From assembly GCA_012512605.1 (NCBI GenBank), contig JAAZDX010000023.1, forward strand, positions 1 to 26,657: DNA of 26,657 bases, in the 5' to 3' direction. The notes below the pieces were generated by a model that had not been told where the DNA came from, made no database searches, and saw nothing but the letters and a program-made list of their open reading frames with translations. The position numbers and the translations under genes are program-made. Positions 22,674-26,657 of this stretch are shown one piece after another; the first letter of the stretch is position 1; every line of letters starts with the position of its first letter. Source of the DNA: Bacillota bacterium (GTDB lineage Bacteria > Bacillota > UBA4882 > UBA10575).

Positions 22674-23228
22674 ATGCCAAAGTTACTAATCGACGAACGG
22701 GTGCAGGTCACTCAAGGTGATATTACCAAAGTTGAAGTCGATGCCATTGTCAACGCCGCCAACAGCAGTCTCTTGGGGGGCGGCGGAGTAGACGGGGCCA
22801 TTCACCGGGCTGGTGGACCCCGGATCTTGGAGGAATGTAAAAAGATCCGGGAGAAGCAAGGGGGGTGTCCCACCGGGGAAGCGGTGATTACCACCGCGGG
22901 TCGGTTGCCCGCGAAGTATGTGATCCACACGGTGGGACCGGTTTGGCGCGGTGGGGATAAGGATGAACCGCGTCTCTTAGCCGAATGCTACCGGAATAGT
23001 CTGGCGCTGGCGGTTGAAAACGCGGTGAGGACCATTGCCTTTCCCAATATCAGTACCGGTGTTTATCGTTTCCCCAAAGAACTGGCCGCGGAGATTGCCC
23101 TGCAGACGGTGGCTGCCTTCTTAAAAGCGGATCAACAGATTAAAAAAGTATTCTTTGTCTGTTTTGACCGGGAAAACTACGAACTGTATCGGGGAAAGAT
23201 TGACGAATTAAATACGGTTGGCCTTTAA
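22674..23228 (+). CDS. Macrodomain protein (ADP-ribose-binding/hydrolysing, YmdB-like)
   Basis: 184 residues covered by one macrodomain. VTQGDITKVEVDAIVNAANS is the ADP-ribose adenine and ribose pocket; LLGGGGVDGAIHRAGG is the Gly-rich catalytic loop, AKYVIHTVGP a core strand, and FPNISTGVYRFP the phosphate-binding loop. Members of the YmdB/MacroD group hydrolyse O-acetyl-ADP-ribose and remove ADP-ribose from acidic residues; the GGGGVDGAIH loop supports activity. AAGGAGG (22660-22666), 7 bases before ATG. It lies downstream of a structured leader and about 105 bases before a cupin gene with its own strong ribosome binding site; no clear terminator lies between. Confidence 0.94.
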   Translation: MPKLLIDERVQVTQGDITKVEVDAIVNAANSSLLGGGGVDGAIHRAGGPRILEECKKIREKQGGCPTGEAVITTAGRLPAKYVIHTVGPVWRGGDKDEPRLLAECYRNSLALAVENAVRTIAFPNISTGVYRFPKELAAEIALQTVAAFLKADQQIKKVFFVCFDRENYELYRGKIDELNTVGL

Positions 23229-23333
23229 GTGGGGGCAAGGAAATACACGCCATCGGGAACAGCTGCTCCGGTGGGGTATTATCTTAATCAACGAATTCAA
23301 CGATGATCAACGAGCGAAAAAGGAGGACCATTC

Positions 23334-23684
23334 ATGATTCGCAGAAGCAACGAAAGAACAATCACTTTTAAGGAAAACATCTTTCAAGGGGAAGGTGGGG
23401 TCACCATCCGGAACCTGCTCAACGGGCCCGAAGAAATGTACGGTAAGGGGCGGGCTTTTGCCCATAATACCCTCGAACCCGGTTGCTCCATCGGGTATCA
23501 TGTCCACCAAAACGACGGCGAAGCCTATTATATTTTAAGTGGAACCGGCGAATTTAACGATAACGGGACCATTACCACCGTTACCGCCGGCGATCTCGCC
23601 TTTACCGGCGCCGGGGAAGGGCATAGCCTAAAGAACATTGGGACCGAACCTTTAGAGTTTATTGCCTTGATTCTCTATGCATAA
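23334..23684 (+). CDS. Small single-domain cupin protein
   Basis: 116 residues, one cupin_2 beta-barrel. Metal ligands are in GYHVHQNDGEAYYILSGTGEF (His56, His58, Glu63) and GEGHSLKN (His97). TAGDLAFTGAG precedes the last ligand. Such proteins bind a divalent metal and can be isomerases, sugar-binding proteins or dioxygenases; nothing here decides which. AAGGAGG (23320-23326), 7 bases before ATG. Closed by the terminator at 23719. Possible co-transcription with the macrodomain gene. Confidence 0.92.
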   Translation: MIRRSNERTITFKENIFQGEGGVTIRNLLNGPEEMYGKGRAFAHNTLEPGCSIGYHVHQNDGEAYYILSGTGEFNDNGTITTVTAGDLAFTGAGEGHSLKNIGTEPLEFIALILYA

Positions 23685-23718
23685 AGGCGGGAAAAAATAG
23701 TTGCTACTTAAGACCAAG

Positions 23719-23748
23719 AAAACCGGGGGCAGAGGCCGCCGGTTTTTT
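23719..23748 (+). terminator. Intrinsic terminator after the cupin gene
   Basis: AAAACCGG (23719-23726) pairs with CCGGTTTT (23739-23746), with partial inner pairing, and ends in six T. Confidence 0.85.
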
Positions 23749-23772
23749 GTATCTCGACCTTGCGATAATATA

Positions 23773-23873
23773 CAAAATTTTGCAACACGGGAAAAAAATA
23801 ATTGTATGATACAAATCTTGTCACCTTCAAGTGGGACATAGTTGTTGTATACACCGTATTATAGTTGTGTTAT
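23773..23873 (+). promoter_or_regulatory. Promoter region of the PTS operon with TTGTAT-type palindromes
   Basis: TTGCAA (23780-23785) and TATGAT (23805-23810), spacer 19, are a possible promoter. A perfect 13-bp palindrome, TTGTATGATACAA (23802-23814), covers its -10 box, as a repressor site would. A related half-palindrome, TTGTATACA (23845-23853), lies 43 bases on, about four helical turns. CAAAATTTTG (23773-23782) is another short palindrome. Odd-length TTGTAT-N-ATACAA resembles GntR-family operators, but no regulator is identified. Confidence 0.4.
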
Positions 23874-23925
23874 ATTTTAATTAACTTTTAGCTTATCGTT
23901 GATAAATTAAATTGGAGTTTGAGCA

Positions 23926-24186
23926 ATGTATAGGATAAAAACAGTGGTAAAAAACCCAACCGGATTGCATTCAAGACCAGCACAAAGGTTGGTCCAACTC
24001 AGTAATATGTTTAAAAGCGAGATAAGACTAATTACTGCGGAAAAGAACATTAATGCCAAGAGTATCTTTAACGTATTGGGCGGTGCTTTAAAACAGGGCA
24101 CCCCAATCACCGTTCAGGCTGAAGGAGAAGATGAAAGGGAAGCGGCAGAGACGATTGTCAGTTATATCGAGGGATTAACGGAATAG
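23926..24186 (+). CDS. ptsH: HPr family phosphocarrier protein
   Basis: 86 residues, the normal HPr length. GLHSRPA carries the phosphorylated His15, and NAKSIFNVLGG carries Ser46, the target of HPr kinase in Firmicutes. It passes phosphate from enzyme I to sugar-specific EII proteins and, if Ser46 is phosphorylated, can act in catabolite repression. GGAG lies 8 bases before ATG. The sequence differs from textbook HPr in the IFNVLGGALKQG helix (usually IMGVMSLG), so it may be a paralogue dedicated to a regulatory or special PTS. Followed closely by enzyme I. Confidence 0.93.
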   Translation: MYRIKTVVKNPTGLHSRPAQRLVQLSNMFKSEIRLITAEKNINAKSIFNVLGGALKQGTPITVQAEGEDEREAAETIVSYIEGLTE

Positions 24187-24219
24187 GTTGGTGAAATACG
24201 ACGAAATAGGGTGGGAACG

Positions 24220-25956
24220 TTGAAGATTAGAGGAATCGTGGCTTCACAAGGTCTGGCGGTGGCACCGGCGATGAAATATTCATTGCCCAAACCGGCGGAC
24301 TCCAACCAAAAAGTGGCGCTTGAGCGGATTGGGATGGAACTTGAAAAGTTTTCGCAGGCCTATCAAAGTTTGGTCAGTTATTACAGGGAAAAATGCGCCC
24401 TTTTGGAAAGACAAAACCTCAAAGATCAGGCGGAAATTCTCTCCATTCAACATACGATGCTGATGGACCCGGAGTTCATCAGGAATATAAAAGAAAATAT
24501 CGAAAAAGGCTACGCGGCGTCGGCTGCGGTCCAACGCGAATCTGAGGCGAAGAGTGCCCTTTTTGCAGCAATGGAGGATCACTACTTCCGGGACCGGGTC
24601 TACGATGTGCAAGACCTGTGTCAACGGATCATCTGTGAACTACGCGGGGAAGTATACAAAGACTTGTCTGTATTAGATGAAGAAGTAGTTGTGATTGCGT
24701 ATGACATTCCTCCTTCCGTCATGTCGACGCTGGACGCCAGTCGGGTGAGGGGAATCGTGACGGTGGCCGGGGGCAAAACGTCACACACGGCGATCTTGGC
24801 GGCGGAGATGAAGATTCCGGCGATCGTGGGCTGTGGCGATCCTGTTTTCCAAATCTCCGACGGGGAGCTGGTTTTTGTCAATGCCTTAACTGGGGAAGTG
24901 GAAACCGGTTTTGACCAGATTGGCTTTGAGGAGATCAAAAGAAAAATTGAGACCTACCATATCAGTAAAGCCGGCTTACATGTCTATGCTAGTCAGCCCA
25001 CAGTAACCGCTGATGGGCAGAAAATAGCGCTTTTGGCCAACATTATGGATGCCAAAGCCAACGACCAGTTGCTTACGGTTGGTGCTGAGGGGGTCGGTTT
25101 GTTCCGTACCGAGTTTCTTTATATGGACCGCCCGGTTCTACCCAGCGAGGACGAGCAGTACCAGGTCTATTCCTCCGTGGCTACTAAACTGGCCGGGTTG
25201 CCCGTGGTAATCAGAACAATGGACATCGGAGGCGACAAAAACGCAGCATGTCTCGGTCTGGAAAGGGAGGAGAACCCATTTTTAGGTTACCGCGCGATCC
25301 GGATCTCCCTCGACCGGGTGGACTTGTTTATGACCCAGCTTAAGGCCTGTTTAAGAGCATCGGCCGACGGCAATGTTCAGATTATGTTCCCGATGGTTTC
25401 AGAGCTTAAGGAGATTATCAGAGCAAAAGAATTGCTAGAAGAGGCAAAAGAAAGCCTGAGAAAAGAGGGGAAAAGATATAACCCCCATATAAAAGTAGGA
25501 ATGATGGTCGAAGTTCCGTCTGCGGCAATCATGGCCGATGAATTCATAAAACATGTGGATTTTTTCAGTATCGGCAGTAACGATCTTACCCAATACACCC
25601 TGGCGGCGGACAGAATGAATCCAAAAGTGGCTCAGATCTATAACTATTTTGCCCCAGCTGTGCTCCGTTTAATAAAGCGGACTGTTGTCACGGCAAACAA
25701 AGCCGGTAAGATTTGCGGGATTTGCGGGGCGATGGCCAGCGAACCGCTGGGGATCCCCTTGCTGTTGGGACTGGGGCTCAAAGAGTTGAGCGTCAATCCT
25801 TCTTCCTTACTGCAAACGAGGAAGCTCATAGCCCAAATTGATCTATCGGTAGCCGAAGAGATGGCCCTGGAGGTTATGCAGTGCAGCAGTGCCCAAGACA
25901 TCGTGAAGATTATTAGGGAAACATTTAATAACCTCTATGATGAAGATCTATTATAG
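24220..25956 (+). CDS. ptsI: PTS enzyme I (phosphoenolpyruvate-protein phosphotransferase)
   Basis: 578 residues from TTG 24220. A GTG at 24211 is also possible, but AGGGTGGG just upstream of TTG and the MKIRGIVAS start favour TTG. The active-site His is His189 in GGKTSHTAI, the HPr-binding helical domain lies at about 20-145, and the C-terminal PEP domain includes FRTEFLYMDR, IRTMDIGGDK, GSNDLTQYTLAADR and ICGICGAMAS. In the last motif the common CGE reads CGA; the cysteine is retained. It transfers phosphate from PEP to HPr in the cytoplasm. Located 33 bases after ptsH and 18 bases before a PRD regulator gene. Confidence 0.95.
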   Translation: MKIRGIVASQGLAVAPAMKYSLPKPADSNQKVALERIGMELEKFSQAYQSLVSYYREKCALLERQNLKDQAEILSIQHTMLMDPEFIRNIKENIEKGYAASAAVQRESEAKSALFAAMEDHYFRDRVYDVQDLCQRIICELRGEVYKDLSVLDEEVVVIAYDIPPSVMSTLDASRVRGIVTVAGGKTSHTAILAAEMKIPAIVGCGDPVFQISDGELVFVNALTGEVETGFDQIGFEEIKRKIETYHISKAGLHVYASQPTVTADGQKIALLANIMDAKANDQLLTVGAEGVGLFRTEFLYMDRPVLPSEDEQYQVYSSVATKLAGLPVVIRTMDIGGDKNAACLGLEREENPFLGYRAIRISLDRVDLFMTQLKACLRASADGNVQIMFPMVSELKEIIRAKELLEEAKESLRKEGKRYNPHIKVGMMVEVPSAAIMADEFIKHVDFFSIGSNDLTQYTLAADRMNPKVAQIYNYFAPAVLRLIKRTVVTANKAGKICGICGAMASEPLGIPLLLGLGLKELSVNPSSLLQTRKLIAQIDLSVAEEMALEVMQCSSAQDIVKIIRETFNNLYDEDLL

Positions 25957-25974
25957 AAGAAACGAGGATTTGTG

Positions 25975-26657
25975 ATGATCGAACTGGATGGTCGGTCCCT
26001 TGATATTTTGTCGATCTTAACTTCTTTCAGTGGTGGCGTGACAATACAGGAATTAAGTCGCCAATTGGCGGTATCGGCAAGAACTGTACGTTATGATCTT
26101 GAGAAGATCGACGCTTTTTTACAAGCCAATGCCCTGCCTCCTCTGCACCGCGATCACATGGGGGTTAGTTTGGCCGAAGATAAAGTGGGCAACCGACAAT
26201 TGTGGGATCTGGTCAGTACTGTCTTGGCGAAAAGCTATATTCCCAACCAAAACGAGCGGGTTCATCGCATTCAACTGGAACTACTTTACACCGATGATTA
26301 TCTCACTATGGAAGAGATGAGCCAGATGCTTGGGGTTAGCCGTTCAACGATTGTTAATGACATGAAGATCGTTAAGAGCGATTTTGAACAAGCCGGGATT
26401 ATGCTTGAATCAAAACCCAGGTATGGATTTCAACTTTCTGCTCCTGAACGGAGATTACGCGCGAAACTTGTCGCTATAATGCTGGAGATCCTCCCTGCTA
26501 ATGAATTTATCAGCTATATGCGGGATAAACAGAATCTATGTCATCGTTCGATCACCAAGATTAGGTGTCTGAAGGTTTTCAAAAGTCTCGATCTGGCCGA
26601 AATCTTCCGAGTTACGCAGCGACTTGAAGAAAAATTGGGGGTGTTGTGGAGCGATCA
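25975..26657 (+). CDS. PRD-type transcriptional regulator/antiterminator, N-terminal part (runs off window)
   Basis: 227 codons visible; the frame is open at the window edge. Start ATG at 25975 after GAGGA; GTG directly before it is an alternative. Two helix-turn-helix units are visible: residues 21-48 (TIQELSRQLAVSARTVRYDL) and 109-136 (MEEMSQMLGVSRSTIVND), the second with a wing ending GFQLSAPE. This is the HTH_11 plus Mga-type layout of MtlR/LicR/ManR activators of the BglG superfamily. PRD domains, phosphorylated by HPr-His or EII proteins, would follow after about residue 190. It probably reads out the phosphorylation state of the neighbouring HPr/enzyme I. No EII domain is visible within the window. 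Confidence 0.88.
   Translation, partial: MIELDGRSLDILSILTSFSGGVTIQELSRQLAVSARTVRYDLEKIDAFLQANALPPLHRDHMGVSLAEDKVGNRQLWDLVSTVLAKSYIPNQNERVHRIQLELLYTDDYLTMEEMSQMLGVSRSTIVNDMKIVKSDFEQAGIMLESKPRYGFQLSAPERRLRAKLVAIMLEILPANEFISYMRDKQNLCHRSITKIRCLKVFKSLDLAEIFRVTQRLEEKLGVLWSD

Overview
The window looks like chromosome of a diderm (two-membrane) member of the Bacillota. The housekeeping genes are Firmicute-like: a long Nif3/YqfO protein, an HPr with both His15 and Ser46, a PRD regulator and strong AAGGAGG ribosome binding sites. Yet two genes encode secreted beta-barrel proteins ending in phenylalanine, as outer-membrane proteins do, and a four-gene block looks like a chaperone-usher pilus system. A Limnochordia/Hydrogenispora-type or similar lineage would fit, but that placement is inference.

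Layout. 1-118: end of a tRNA (probably Asn) and a CAU tRNA with an abnormal T-loop. 368-3171 (+): Nif3-like protein, small DksA/TraR-type zinc finger, coiled-coil zinc-ribbon protein, and a rhomboid-like membrane protein without the catalytic serine motif. 3360-4580 (-): FadL/UPF0164-like barrel. 4691-5587 (-): stand-alone LigD-type polymerase. 5741-6823 (+): Omp85/D15-like barrel without POTRA domains. 12671-6934 (-): the pilus-like operon, read as two-domain subunit, subunit, PapD-like chaperone, usher-like protein. 13023-15740 (+): nagA, yjbQ and a SIMPL protein. 19807-15864 (-): ChvE/MmsA/MmsB-type sugar ABC transporter. 20414-22179 (+): an uncatalogued 40-codon ORF coupled to pgm. 22388-23684 (+): a structured leader, a macrodomain protein and a cupin. 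23926-26657 (+): HPr, enzyme I and a truncated PRD regulator.

How the parts work together. The sugar transporter, phosphoglucomutase, N-acetylglucosamine-6-phosphate deacetylase and general PTS proteins suggest a saccharide-using heterotroph. The two barrels and the pilus-like operon concern the outer membrane and cell surface. Clear intrinsic terminators separate most transcription units, and three lie between convergent genes. Hairpins without good U-tracts lie inside the pilus and sugar-transport operons, just after the gene for the product needed in excess (subunit, binding protein).

The best candidates for something new are the usher-like protein, whose terminal domains differ from classical ushers while the overall plan is kept; the three-way-junction leader before the macrodomain gene; and the small ORF fused by ATGA overlap to pgm. 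No CRISPR array, insertion sequence or phage gene was seen.
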